The notes under the pieces are model-generated. The model saw only the letters and a list, made by a program, of their open reading frames with translations, was not told where the DNA came from and did not search any database. From positions 200,775 to 264,774 of the forward strand of contig NZ_JADMLH010000009.1 of assembly GCF_016464385.1 (NCBI RefSeq): DNA of 64,000 nt, given 5' to 3'. Every line of letters starts with the position of its first letter. Position 1 is the stretch's first letter. Origin of the DNA: Nucisporomicrobium flavum. GTDB lineage: Bacteria > Actinomycetota > Actinomycetes > Mycobacteriales > Micromonosporaceae. Shown here in pieces: positions 51,489-60,291 of the stretch. Both the position numbers and the translations under genes were made by a program.

Positions 51489-52552
51489 GCGCCCGCAGCC
51501 GGGACCGCCGGGTCTACCTGGGCAGCCATCCGGTGCTGTTCGCGCTGCTCGCGGCGACGCGGCGACGGCCCGTGACGCGGCTGGGCCGGACGCTGCTCAT
51601 CCACGACCGGGAGGCGTTCGTCGCGGGGCTGACGCGGATCCCGCTGGACCGGACCGCGCCCGGCACCACCGGCGGCGCGGCCGGCCGGCTGACCGGCGGT
51701 GACCTGCTGTTCGACCAGCAGGGCGACGACCATCGGCAGACCCGCCGGGCGACCTCCGACGCGCTGGGCGCCACGGGCGTGCAGCGGCTGCGTCCGCTGT
51801 GGACCGGGCTGCTCGACCGGCGGCTCGAGCCGCTCGCCGACGGCGGCCGGGTCGACCTGGTCCCGGTCGCGGCGGAGATCGCCGGGACGACCGCCGCCGC
51901 GCTCGTCGGCGCCGCCGTCGACGGTCCGGAGCTCGCGGACGCGGCCCGGGCGGCGGCAGCGGCGGCGGCCAGGGACCACCTGCCGGGGTTGCGCCGCCGC
52001 GGCACCGCCGACGTGGCCCGGGCCGCCACGGAACGCCTGACCGCGCTGGTCGCGCCGGACGGCGGCTCGGAGGCGGGCCTGGCGACCATGCTGGCGGTCG
52101 CCGCGATCACCACGACGGTCGCCGCGCTGCCGCGGGCCGCGGCCTGGGCCTGCGACGCCGACCTCTGGGCGTACGCGGACAGCCCCGCCCTCGCCGACGA
52201 GCTGCTGCGGGTCACCGCCCCCACGCCCCTGCTGCCCCGGGTGGCGGCGGAGGCGGGCGAGCTGCCCGGCGGCTGCCCGGTCCGCGCCGGTGACCGGATG
52301 CTGCTCGTCGCCCGCCACGCCGTGGACGCGCACCGCGGCGAACCCGACCCCGAGCGGCCCGCGCCGGCCCGTACGGCCCAGCTGGTCTTCGGGGCGGGAC
52401 CGCACGCCTGCCCCGGAGCCCGCCTCGCCCGGGTGCAGGTGGCTGACATGCTGCGGGCGCTGGCGCCGTACCGGCCGGTGGTCGTGCGGGCGCGGGTGGA
52501 CCGGCGCTCAGCGCTGCCGTCCTGGCGGTCCCTGGTGGTGCGGGCGTCGTGA
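51485..52552 (+). CDS. Cytochrome P450, atypical I-helix
   Basis: 355 aa, shorter than usual bacterial P450s (about 400). The heme loop FGAGPHACPGARLAR is intact, as are the K-helix ExxR (ELLRVTAP) and the C-helix HxxxR (DDHRQTRR). The I-helix reads AVAAITTTVAAL, without the acidic residue of AGx(D/E)T, so oxygen activation may be unusual. It starts in ATGA overlap with GT2 copy B. It probably oxidises the acyl chain or a lactone made by the cluster; no ferredoxin gene is adjacent. Confidence 0.85.
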   Translation: MSARSRDRRVYLGSHPVLFALLAATRRRPVTRLGRTLLIHDREAFVAGLTRIPLDRTAPGTTGGAAGRLTGGDLLFDQQGDDHRQTRRATSDALGATGVQRLRPLWTGLLDRRLEPLADGGRVDLVPVAAEIAGTTAAALVGAAVDGPELADAARAAAAAAARDHLPGLRRRGTADVARAATERLTALVAPDGGSEAGLATMLAVAAITTTVAALPRAAAWACDADLWAYADSPALADELLRVTAPTPLLPRVAAEAGELPGGCPVRAGDRMLLVARHAVDAHRGEPDPERPAPARTAQLVFGAGPHACPGARLARVQVADMLRALAPYRPVVVRARVDRRSALPSWRSLVVRAS

Positions 52553-53394
52553 GGCTCGCTGTCACGGGCGCGTCCGGTTTCTGCGGTACGGCAGTCGCCC
52601 GGCTCGCGGCGTCCGCCGGGCACGAGGTGGTCTGCGTGGGCAGGCATCCCGGCCCGGTGGGCGAGCACGTGTTCTGGGACGCCACCGCGGCCCCTCCCGA
52701 CCTGGCCGGCGTCGACGCCGTGGTGCACCTGGCCGCCGCGGTGGGCGATCCACGGCCCGGGCGGGCGGCCGAGGAGGCGTACCGGGCGGTGAACGCCGGC
52801 GGGACGGCGCGGCTGCTCGACGCCGCCCGCGGCCGGCCCGTCGTGTGGGTGAGCAGCGCCAGCGTGTACCGGCCCGGCCCGTACGCCGCCCCGGTGCGCG
52901 AGGATCATCCGGCCGACGGGCAGCGCGGCGCGTACGGGCGGACGAAGGCGGAGGGTGAGCGGCTCGCCCTGGCGGCGGGCGCGGTGGCGTTGCGCCCCCG
53001 GGCCGTGTACGGCGACGGCGACCGGCACCTGCTGCCCCGCCTGCGCCGCGTGGTCCGGGGCGGATACGCCTGGCTGCCCGGACCCGACGTGCGGATGAGC
53101 CTGACCGCCGTGGAGAACCTGGCGGCGGCGTGCCTGGCGGCGCTGGACTGGCCGGGTGGCGCGTACAACATCGCCGACGCGGAGCCGTACGGCCGCGACG
53201 AGGTGCTGTCCCGGGTGCTCGGCGTACCCGTCCGGCACCTGCCCGCCGGCCTGGCGCGCGGGCTCGCGGTGGTCTCGCCGGCGCTGACCCGCTATGCCGT
53301 CGACCAGCTCACCGACGGCATGGTCCTCGATCTCACGCGGGCCCGGGACCAGGGGTACGCGCCGCAGCACAGCGTGGCGGACTACCTCGTGTAG
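52549..53394 (+). CDS. NAD(P)-dependent SDR epimerase/dehydrogenase, OleD-like candidate
   Basis: 281 aa, GTGA-coupled to the P450. Extended-SDR features: LAVTGASGFCGTAVARLA nucleotide site, VVHLAAAVGD, VWVSSASVY and the catalytic YxxxK in YGRTKAEGE. Extended SDRs of the 3-beta-HSD/OleD type reduce a beta-keto acid to the beta-hydroxy acid; sugar epimerases share the same fold. The cluster context favours the reduction, by inference. Its 3' end overlaps the convergent lipoprotein gene by 13 bp. Confidence 0.85.
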   Translation: MRLAVTGASGFCGTAVARLAASAGHEVVCVGRHPGPVGEHVFWDATAAPPDLAGVDAVVHLAAAVGDPRPGRAAEEAYRAVNAGGTARLLDAARGRPVVWVSSASVYRPGPYAAPVREDHPADGQRGAYGRTKAEGERLALAAGAVALRPRAVYGDGDRHLLPRLRRVVRGGYAWLPGPDVRMSLTAVENLAAACLAALDWPGGAYNIADAEPYGRDEVLSRVLGVPVRHLPAGLARGLAVVSPALTRYAVDQLTDGMVLDLTRARDQGYAPQHSVADYLV

Positions 53395-53981
53395 ACGACG
53401 GGCGAACGGTACAGCGTGCCGGCGTGTGTACCGTCGCCGCTGCGCCGGGTGACCACGGCGTCCAGCGAGAAGACGTAGCCGGTCTTCGGATCGAGGTTCT
53501 TGATCGTGGCCGTCATCGGGCCGCAGGCCCGCTGCGGCCTGACCGGCACCCAGCCGACGTCTCGCTGCTTGCCCGGCCGCAGGTCCTGGCTGATCGCGGT
53601 GAGCCGGTACTCGACGAGGTTGTAGCCGCCGACGTTGTACCAGGACGCGGTCGCGCTGGTGGTGCCCGCGACGACGTCGAGCGCCTGGATCCGCGAGAAG
53701 TGCACGGTGTCCGGCGCGCACGTCCGGCTGGGCGCCGGCCGCGGCGTGGTCTTCAGCGGCAGGAAGCCGGTGGCGGTCGGCAGCGGGTACGGCGGCACGC
53801 CGCTGCTGGGCGTGGGCGACGGGGTGGCGCTGCCGCGGGTGACGACGGTCCACGGCGTACCCACGTTGGTGTCCGTAGCCGCTCCCGCCACGCCGGACCC
53901 GGAGGAATCGCCGCCGAGCACGCCGCACCCGGTCAGCACGAGGGGCGCGAAGAGCAGCAGCCACCGGTTGCGCTGGCTCAT
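53382..53981 (-). CDS. Lipoprotein with FN3-like domain
   Basis: 199 aa from ATG 53981, with AAGGAGGGA as a strong ribosome-binding site. Signal peptide and lipobox: RWLLLFAPLVLTGC, so the protein is lipid-anchored on the outer face of the membrane. After a Ser/Thr/Pro-rich linker (about 30-85), the C-terminal about 110 residues have the beta-sandwich character of fibronectin type III (ATASWYNVGGYNLVEYRLTA, ATIKNLDPKTGYVFSLDAVV). The role is unknown. It is convergent with the biosynthetic cluster and is not part of it. Confidence 0.8.
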   Translation of the reverse strand: MSQRNRWLLLFAPLVLTGCGVLGGDSSGSGVAGAATDTNVGTPWTVVTRGSATPSPTPSSGVPPYPLPTATGFLPLKTTPRPAPSRTCAPDTVHFSRIQALDVVAGTTSATASWYNVGGYNLVEYRLTAISQDLRPGKQRDVGWVPVRPQRACGPMTATIKNLDPKTGYVFSLDAVVTRRSGDGTHAGTLYRSPVVYTR

Positions 53982-54051
53982 GCGTCCCTCCTTCCTGACG
54001 TCGCCGGGCATGGGCCTTACCCGGAAAGCATCGTCAGGGCGGGGAGCGACT

Positions 54052-54744
54052 TTAGGATGCGCCGGCCGCGCCGCCGTACAGCTCGCGGGCGCGGCGGGCC
54101 AGGTCCTTGGTCGCCGCCGAGTTCGCCCACGTGCCCAGCACCATCCCGGCGCCCGGCACCACCTTGGCGACCATCCGCTTCGCGGCGCGGACGCCGGCCA
54201 TCTGGGCCAGCTTCACGCCGAGCTTGAGCATGACGCCGGTGAGCGGACGGTCGGCGGAGCCGGCGAAGAGCCGACTGGCGCGTTCCCGGCCGGCGGCCAC
54301 GCCCAGTGCGACGCGGGCGGCCTCGGCGGCCTTGTGCACCCGCTGCAGGACCAGCAGGTCGGTGGCGCGGTCGGGGCCGGTCGGGTCGGCGCCGTACGCG
54401 GCGGCGATGTGCAGCACCATCCGCGCCTGGGTCCAGGCCAGGACGCCGACGTCCACGACCGCGCCGGGCAGGCCGGTGGCGCCGGAGACGGCACCGGAGA
54501 GGCGGGCGTGGTTGAGGAACCGCCGGGCGGCCTGCTGCGCGAGGTCGTCGGCGGAGATGCCGGGGTCCTCCTCCCGCGCCCGCTGGGCCCAGCGCTGGGC
54601 CTGCGGGCCGAGGCGGCGGACCGCTTCCAGCGCGAGGTGCTCGGGGGCGTACTGCGGGTCGGCCTTCATGCGGGCCCAGAGGGTCCCGGGGAGGTCCTCG
54701 TCGTCGGGGGTGGCGGGGGCGGGGGGTACGGCGGGCTCGGTCAC
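54052..54744 (-). CDS. EcsC family protein
   Basis: 230 aa from GTG 54744, with GGAG 7 nt upstream. The EcsC domain covers most of the protein: LNHARLSGAVSGATGLPGAV, VDVGVLAWTQARMVLHIAAA and a C-terminal glycine-rich hydrophobic helix (VVPGAGMVLGTWANSAATK). EcsC proteins influence secretion and transporters in Bacillus, mechanism unknown. An acidic Pro-rich leader (EPAVPPAPATPDDEDLPG) precedes it. Divergent from the GGDEF-EAL gene across a gap with a palindrome. Confidence 0.8.
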   Translation of the reverse strand: MTEPAVPPAPATPDDEDLPGTLWARMKADPQYAPEHLALEAVRRLGPQAQRWAQRAREEDPGISADDLAQQAARRFLNHARLSGAVSGATGLPGAVVDVGVLAWTQARMVLHIAAAYGADPTGPDRATDLLVLQRVHKAAEAARVALGVAAGRERASRLFAGSADRPLTGVMLKLGVKLAQMAGVRAAKRMVAKVVPGAGMVLGTWANSAATKDLARRARELYGGAAGAS

Positions 54745-54798
54745 CGGAACGCTCCGAAGGAAGGGGCGGATGGACGGCTGACGCCATTGTGCCTTGCA

Positions 54799-54812
54799 GA
54801 TGCACGTGCATC
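54799..54812. promoter_or_regulatory. Perfect 14-bp palindrome in a divergent gap
   Basis: GATGCACGTGCATC is a perfect palindrome between the EcsC gene (minus) and the GGDEF-EAL gene (plus). Its position suits an operator controlling one or both genes. The rest of the 203-bp gap (54745-54947) has no gene. Confidence 0.45.
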
Positions 54813-54947
54813 CCATGGATCGGCGAGATCCCACGCTCCGCGGTCGTACAGTGACGCGACAGCCGTGCCGGTTCTGCTCAGGCCGTACCCCGGGGAACCG
54901 ATTAGCCAACCCGGAAGCCAGGCAGACCATCGAGGGGACGACACGGC

Positions 54948-57299
54948 ATGACGGTCGACGAACGGCAGGTGGAGCGGCTCCGGCCCACTCCCATGCTGCT
55001 GACGGCGGCCGCGGTCCTCGTGATCTCGATCGTGCTGTTCGCGGTCAACTACACCGAGCAGCGCACCCAGGTCGTCTGGGGCTGGATGCCGGCGATGCTC
55101 GGCACGGCGGTCGCGGGCTGGTCGTGCTGGCGTACGGCGTTCGCGCCCGGCCTGGACCCGGTCACCGCGCGCATCTGGCGGTCCCTGGCGGTCGTCTGCG
55201 TGCTCATCGTGCTCGGCGTCACCGGCGACGCCCGCCTCTACGTGGTCAATCCCGCCGCCGGCGACCAGGACCACGACGCGCCCACCTCCGCGGCGTACGC
55301 GCTGGCGATGCTCCTGCTGCTGTGGACCCTGCTCCGGCTGCCGATGGCCCGCGGGCGGGAACGCGAACGGGTCATGCTCCGGTTCGTGCTGGACGCCGCC
55401 ACGGTCTCCATCACGCTGGGCATCTTCTCCTGGTACCTGATCACCCGGGTGCTCGACGCCTGGGCGGCCGACAGCTCGGCGGCCGTACCCCTGCTCATGC
55501 TCACCGCCCTGGGCCTGGTCGGCGCGCTGGCCTTCGTCAAGGTCGCGGTCAGCGGCTTCGGCGGCCTGGACCGGGTCGCGCTGCGCCTGCTCGCCGCCGC
55601 GGCGGCCGTCGGCGCGATCGGCGGCGGCCTGCTACCGCTGTTCCTCGAGATGCACCCGGGTCTGAGCGGCTCGATGATGTTCATCCCCGCGACCCTGCTG
55701 TTCGTCGCGCTCGCCGCGGACCGCCAGCGCCGCGCCGCCGGTACGGACGTGCCGGTACGGCGGCGCCGCTCGTTCAGCGTCGTGCCCTACCTGGCGGTGG
55801 CCGCGACCGACGGCCTGCTGCTCATGGTGGGCGGCACGGCCGGGCACGTGGTGCTGACCGTCGCGCTGGCCGCCGTGCTGCTCACCGCGCTCGTGGTGGC
55901 GCGTCAGGTCAACGCGCTGGCGGAGAACGGCCGGCTGCTGCGCCGCGTCGACGCGAACCTGCTCGAGCTCAACCGCTACCAGACCCAGCTCAGCCACCGG
56001 GCCAACCACGACGACCTGACCGACCTGGCGAACCGCGCCCTGTTCGAGCAGCGGACCCAGGAGGCGCTCGCCGAGGCGGAGACCGGCGCCGGGGCCGGGA
56101 CGCTCAGCCTGGCGCTGATCGACCTGGACGACTTCAAGGCGATCAACGACCGGCTCGGCCACGCCGTGGGCGACGCGCTGCTGGTCGTGGTCGCCGACCG
56201 GCTGCGCGAGGCGGTCCGCACCGATGACGTCGTGGCCCGCCTCGGCGGCGACGAGTTCGGCCTGCTCCTGCGCGGGCTGCGCAGCGACGAGGCGACCGAG
56301 GTGCTGGACCGCATCGCCGAGTCGCTGACCCGGCCGGTGCACGCGCTCGGCTACGACCTGCTGGTCAAGGCCAGCATCGGCCTGGCAGAGGTGTGGCCCG
56401 GCGCGAGCCCCCAGGAGCTGCTGCGCCGCGCCGACCTGGCCATGTACGCCGCCAAGGAGCGGGGCAAGGGCCGGCACGCCGTCTACGACGCCCGCCTCGA
56501 GCAGGACCAGGCGGCCGACGCCCAGCTGGGCGCGGAGCTGCGCCGGGCCCTGGACAACGGCGACTTCACGCTGGTCTACCAGCCGATCGTGGCGCTGCCG
56601 GACGGCCGGTGGACCTCGCTGGAGACGCTGATCCGCTGGAAGCACCCCGAGCGCGGCTTCATCGGCCCCGACGTGTTCATCCCGATCGCCGAGCGCACCG
56701 GGCTGATCGTGCCGCTGGGCGACTGGATCCTGCGGACCGCGCTGCGCCAGGCCGCCGAGTGGCAGGACCGCTACGGCACGGCCGCCCCGGGCGAGATCGG
56801 CGTCAACGTCTCCGCCCGCCAGCTGCGCGAGCCGGGCTTCGCCGCGGACGTCCGGGCGGCGCTGGCCGACACCGGCTTCGACCCGGAGAAGCTGGTGGTC
56901 GAGGTGACCGAGACGGCCGTGTTCGACGGCGGCATCGCGCTGGACACCCTGCAGAACCTGGTGACGCTCGGCGTGAAGGTGGCGCTCGACGACTTCGGTA
57001 CCGGGCACTCGTCGCTCGGCCTGCTGCGGACCTGCCCGGCGGACACCCTCAAGGTCGACAAATCGTTCGTCGACGGGATCGGCGGCCGCTCCGAGGAGGC
57101 GGTCATCGCCACCGCGATGATCCAGATCACGAACGGCCTGCACCTGCAGGCGATCGCGGAGGGCGTGGAGACCGCCGAGCAGGCCGAGACCCTCTACCGG
57201 CTCGGGTACCGCTTCGCGCAGGGCTACCACTTCTCGCGGCCCCTGTCCCCGGATCAGGTCGACGCCCAGCTCGCCGCGCACAGCGCGCTCGTGGTGTGA
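54948..57299 (+). CDS. Membrane GGDEF-EAL protein with ETL variant
   Basis: 783 aa with GAGGGG before the ATG. Eight or so hydrophobic segments occupy residues about 15-310, then GGDEF with intact RLGGDEFGLLL, then EAL with NVSARQL, EVTET, DDFGTGHSSLGLL, KVDKSF and AIAEGVE. The EAL signature itself reads ETL (SLETLIRWKHPE); the Glu is kept, so phosphodiesterase activity may persist. It resembles the other GGDEF-EAL protein at 26,654 in overall plan. The next gene is a chemoreceptor 103 bp downstream. Confidence 0.9.
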   Translation: MTVDERQVERLRPTPMLLTAAAVLVISIVLFAVNYTEQRTQVVWGWMPAMLGTAVAGWSCWRTAFAPGLDPVTARIWRSLAVVCVLIVLGVTGDARLYVVNPAAGDQDHDAPTSAAYALAMLLLLWTLLRLPMARGRERERVMLRFVLDAATVSITLGIFSWYLITRVLDAWAADSSAAVPLLMLTALGLVGALAFVKVAVSGFGGLDRVALRLLAAAAAVGAIGGGLLPLFLEMHPGLSGSMMFIPATLLFVALAADRQRRAAGTDVPVRRRRSFSVVPYLAVAATDGLLLMVGGTAGHVVLTVALAAVLLTALVVARQVNALAENGRLLRRVDANLLELNRYQTQLSHRANHDDLTDLANRALFEQRTQEALAEAETGAGAGTLSLALIDLDDFKAINDRLGHAVGDALLVVVADRLREAVRTDDVVARLGGDEFGLLLRGLRSDEATEVLDRIAESLTRPVHALGYDLLVKASIGLAEVWPGASPQELLRRADLAMYAAKERGKGRHAVYDARLEQDQAADAQLGAELRRALDNGDFTLVYQPIVALPDGRWTSLETLIRWKHPERGFIGPDVFIPIAERTGLIVPLGDWILRTALRQAAEWQDRYGTAAPGEIGVNVSARQLREPGFAADVRAALADTGFDPEKLVVEVTETAVFDGGIALDTLQNLVTLGVKVALDDFGTGHSSLGLLRTCPADTLKVDKSFVDGIGGRSEEAVIATAMIQITNGLHLQAIAEGVETAEQAETLYRLGYRFAQGYHFSRPLSPDQVDAQLAAHSALVV

Positions 57300-57402
57300 G
57301 GCCGAACTCCCGGAAACCACCTCAGCGACCACGAACCACAACCGATAGTGAAAAAGGGGACGACTCGCGTCCCCCGCAGCCACCATCGCGAGGTTCGACC
57401 AC

Positions 57403-59040
57403 ATGCCTTCCGTCGCCCGCCCCACGAGGGCAGCATCGAAGTCCGCGCGCAAGCCCCAGTTCAAGAACCCGCTGGGCGACTGGATCGCCGACCGCTCGCT
57501 GAACACGAAGATCATGATCATCGTGGGTGCGATGACGCTCGTCGCGGCCCTGGTGGGCATCGTCGCCCTCGCCCGGCTCGCCGAGGTCAACAACCTGAGC
57601 CGGCAGATCGGCGAGCAGAACTTCGGCGCCTCCCAGGATCTGAACAAGATCATCTCGGACGTCGGGACCATGCACGCGCAGACCCTCACGTACGGCCAGT
57701 CGCCGTCGCCCGACATCCGGGCCCAGGCCAAGGCGCTGGACGCCCTGATCGCCGCCGACTACACGGCGTACCGGGCGAAGACCGTGGACCCGCGGCTGAT
57801 GGACCAGACGATCTTTCTCTGGGACAAGTACAAGACGGCCCGTGACGTGTACCTGACGGCAGCGGACGGGGGCAACCCGGCAGCGACACTGGCCGCGCGC
57901 GACACCCAGCTGACGCCGGCGATCATCCGCGCCAAGTACAACTTGGACAAGCTCGCGGAGGAGGAACAGGCGGCCGCGAAGGCGCGCATCGCCGAGGCCC
58001 AGGACGCGTACAAGTCGGCGCGGACGTTCGTCATCGTCGTGCTCGTGGTCGGCCTGATCCTCGCCACGCTGCTCGGCCTGGCGATCGCGCGGAGCATCGT
58101 GAGCCGGGTCAAGGCGCTGTCGGGGATCATCGACAGCATCGCCGCCGGCGACCTGACCCGTACGGCCGGCATGACGAGCAAGGACGAGGTCGGGCGGATG
58201 GGCGCCCAGCTCGACCGGGCCACGGCGACGCTGCGCAGCACGATCTCGCAGATCACCGGCAGCAGCCGCACCCTCGCGGGCTCCGCCCAGGAGATGACCG
58301 ACGTCAGCGGCCGCATCGCCGTCAACGCCGAGCAGACCAGCTCCCGCGCCGAGCAGGTGTCCGCCGCCGCCGGCACGGTCAGCAGCAACGTGGACACCGT
58401 CGCCGCCGCCAGCGAGCAGATGACGGCGTCCATCCGCGAGATCGCCACGAGCGCGGCCGACGCGGCCGGGGTGGCCCGCGGCGCGGTCGACGTGGCCCAG
58501 TCCGCGAACACCACGGTCGCCAAGCTGGGCGTCTCCTCCGCCGAGGTGGGCAACATCGTCAAGGTGATCACCTCGATCGCCGAGCAGACCAACCTGCTCG
58601 CGCTGAACGCGACGATCGAGGCGGCCCGGGCCGGCGAGGCGGGCAAGGGCTTTGCCGTCGTCGCGTCCGAGGTCAAGGACCTGGCCCAGGAGACCGCGAA
58701 GGCCACAGAGGAGATCTCGAGCCGGATCCAGGCCATCCAGAACGACACGTCCGCCGCCGTCGACGCCATCGGGGAGATCGCCGCGGTCATCGAGCGGATC
58801 AACGCGTACTCGGACACGATCGCCTCGGCGGTCGAGGAGCAGACCGCGACCACGAGCGAGATCGGCCGCAGCGTCTCCGAGGCAGCCGGCGGCTCGACCG
58901 ACATCGCCCGCACCATCGGCGGCGTGGCCGAGGCGGCGCAGAGCACCAACGAGGGCGTCGCCGAGTCCCGCCGTACCGCCCAGGAGCTGTCCCGCCTGGC
59001 CGAGGAGCTGCAGTCGCTGGTGTCGCAGTTCCGCGTCTGA
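57403..59040 (+). CDS. Methyl-accepting chemotaxis protein (transmembrane)
   Basis: 545 aa. TM1 ([20 protein letters not shown]), a periplasmic four-helix-type sensor of about 140 residues, TM2 ([20 protein letters not shown]), HAMP, then the coiled-coil signalling domain with the hairpin tip [20 protein letters not shown]. It signals to CheA/CheW, whose genes are outside the window. The ligand is not predicted. No C-terminal pentapeptide for CheR tethering is seen. A chemoreceptor fits a motile-spore actinobacterium. Confidence 0.93.
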   Translation: MPSVARPTRAASKSARKPQFKNPLGDWIADRSLNTKIMIIVGAMTLVAALVGIVALARLAEVNNLSRQIGEQNFGASQDLNKIISDVGTMHAQTLTYGQSPSPDIRAQAKALDALIAADYTAYRAKTVDPRLMDQTIFLWDKYKTARDVYLTAADGGNPAATLAARDTQLTPAIIRAKYNLDKLAEEEQAAAKARIAEAQDAYKSARTFVIVVLVVGLILATLLGLAIARSIVSRVKALSGIIDSIAAGDLTRTAGMTSKDEVGRMGAQLDRATATLRSTISQITGSSRTLAGSAQEMTDVSGRIAVNAEQTSSRAEQVSAAAGTVSSNVDTVAAASEQMTASIREIATSAADAAGVARGAVDVAQSANTTVAKLGVSSAEVGNIVKVITSIAEQTNLLALNATIEAARAGEAGKGFAVVASEVKDLAQETAKATEEISSRIQAIQNDTSAAVDAIGEIAAVIERINAYSDTIASAVEEQTATTSEIGRSVSEAAGGSTDIARTIGGVAEAAQSTNEGVAESRRTAQELSRLAEELQSLVSQFRV

Positions 59041-59058
59041 TCCCCGCGTACGCCTGAG

Positions 59059-59091
59059 GAACGCCGCGGCCCGCACCGGGCCGCGGCGTTC
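59059..59091. terminator. Terminator after the chemoreceptor
   Basis: A perfect 15-bp stem, GAACGCCGCGGCCCG (59059-59073) and its complement (59077-59091), with a 3-nt loop, begins 18 bp after the stop. Very stable; no T-run follows. Confidence 0.75.
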
Positions 59092-59182
59092 GCCGTGAGC
59101 GGGAATGAACCGTGCCGGGCGTTTGTTCTCTCCTCATCGCCCGCCGGTTGCGCGGGCGTGGACACGAGGAGGTCTGAAGAGC

Positions 59183-60088
59183 GTGCTCGACCCACACGGG
59201 CTCTACGAGTTGGCCGACGACCTGCCCGAGCTGGACGGCGTGGTACTCGTCCAGGCGCTCACGGGGTTCGTCGACGCGGGCAGCGCCGTGCAGCTGTCCC
59301 GCGACCACCTGCTGGAGAACTTCGAGGGGCGGGTGCTGGCGACCTTCGACCTCGACCAGCTCCTGGACTACCGGTCCCGCCGGCCCCCCATGATTTTCGT
59401 CGAGGACCACTGGGAGAGCTATGAGACCCCGGCCCTCGCGCTGCACCTGCTGAAGGACCTGACCGGCACGCCGTTCCTGCTGCTCGCCGGCCCCGAGCCG
59501 GACCTGCAGTGGGAACGCTTCATCGCGGCCATACGCGGGCTCATCGACCGTTTCGGCGTGTCGGTGACCGTCGGCCTCAACGCGATCCCGATGGCCGTGC
59601 CGCACACCCGCCCGCTGAGCGTCACCGCGCACGCCACCGACCGGCGCCTGCTCGGCGAGCACGAGTCCTGGCTGCAGCGGGTGCAGGTACCGGCCAGCGT
59701 CGGCAACCTGCTCGAGTTCCGCCTCGGCGAGGCCGGCCACGACGCGATGGGGTACGCCGCGCACGTCCCCCACTACCTCGCTCAGACGACCTACCCGCCC
59801 GCCGCGGAGCTGCTCGTCGAGTCGGTCGCCAACACCACCGGGCTGGTCCTGCCGACGGCCGCGCTGCACGAGGCCGCCACCGAGGTGCGCGAGGAGATCG
59901 ACAAGCAGGTCGCCGACGACGAGCAGGCCGTACGCCTCGTCGCGTCCCTGGAGGCGCAGTACGACGCGTTCGTCCGCGGCCGCGCGAGCAACCTGCTCGC
60001 CGAGCCGGACAGCGCCCTGCCGAGCGCGGACGAGCTCGGCGCCGAGCTCGAACGGTTCCTCGCCGAGCAGAGCCGGGACTCGGACTGA
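59183..60088 (+). CDS. PAC2 family protein
   Basis: 301 aa from GTG 59183 with GAGGAGG upstream. The PAC2 (proteasome assembly chaperone 2) fold is seen across residues about 15-220: ELDGVVLVQALTGFVDAGSA, ATFDLDQLLDYRSRRP, PFLLLAGPEPDLQWERF. A C-terminal helix-rich part (about 225-301) ends the protein. Actinobacterial homologues are conserved but their task is not known; the eukaryotic relative helps build the proteasome. It lies between two strong hairpins, hence probably a one-gene transcript. Confidence 0.88.
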   Translation: MLDPHGLYELADDLPELDGVVLVQALTGFVDAGSAVQLSRDHLLENFEGRVLATFDLDQLLDYRSRRPPMIFVEDHWESYETPALALHLLKDLTGTPFLLLAGPEPDLQWERFIAAIRGLIDRFGVSVTVGLNAIPMAVPHTRPLSVTAHATDRRLLGEHESWLQRVQVPASVGNLLEFRLGEAGHDAMGYAAHVPHYLAQTTYPPAAELLVESVANTTGLVLPTAALHEAATEVREEIDKQVADDEQAVRLVASLEAQYDAFVRGRASNLLAEPDSALPSADELGAELERFLAEQSRDSD

Positions 60089-60094
60089 GACGCC

Positions 60095-60127
60095 GCTGCT
60101 GCGGCCCCGCGCCCGGGCCGCAGCAGC
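60095..60127. terminator. Terminator after the PAC2 gene
   Basis: GCTGCTGCGGCCC (60095-60107) pairs perfectly with GGGCCGCAGCAGC (60115-60127) across 7 nt, starting 7 bp after the stop codon. Confidence 0.75.
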
Positions 60128-60291
60128 TCCCTCGCCACCGGGCCGGCGCCTGGCCGCGCCGCGCCGCTCCCCCGCCGGGCCGCGCCGTGGCTGCTTCCCC
60201 GCCGCCCGTTTCGCCCAAATCGCCGCCTCGCCGGTGGTGGCTGTCCGATGATGGGTGAACCCAGGGCATAACGAGGGACGGGAGTGCCACG

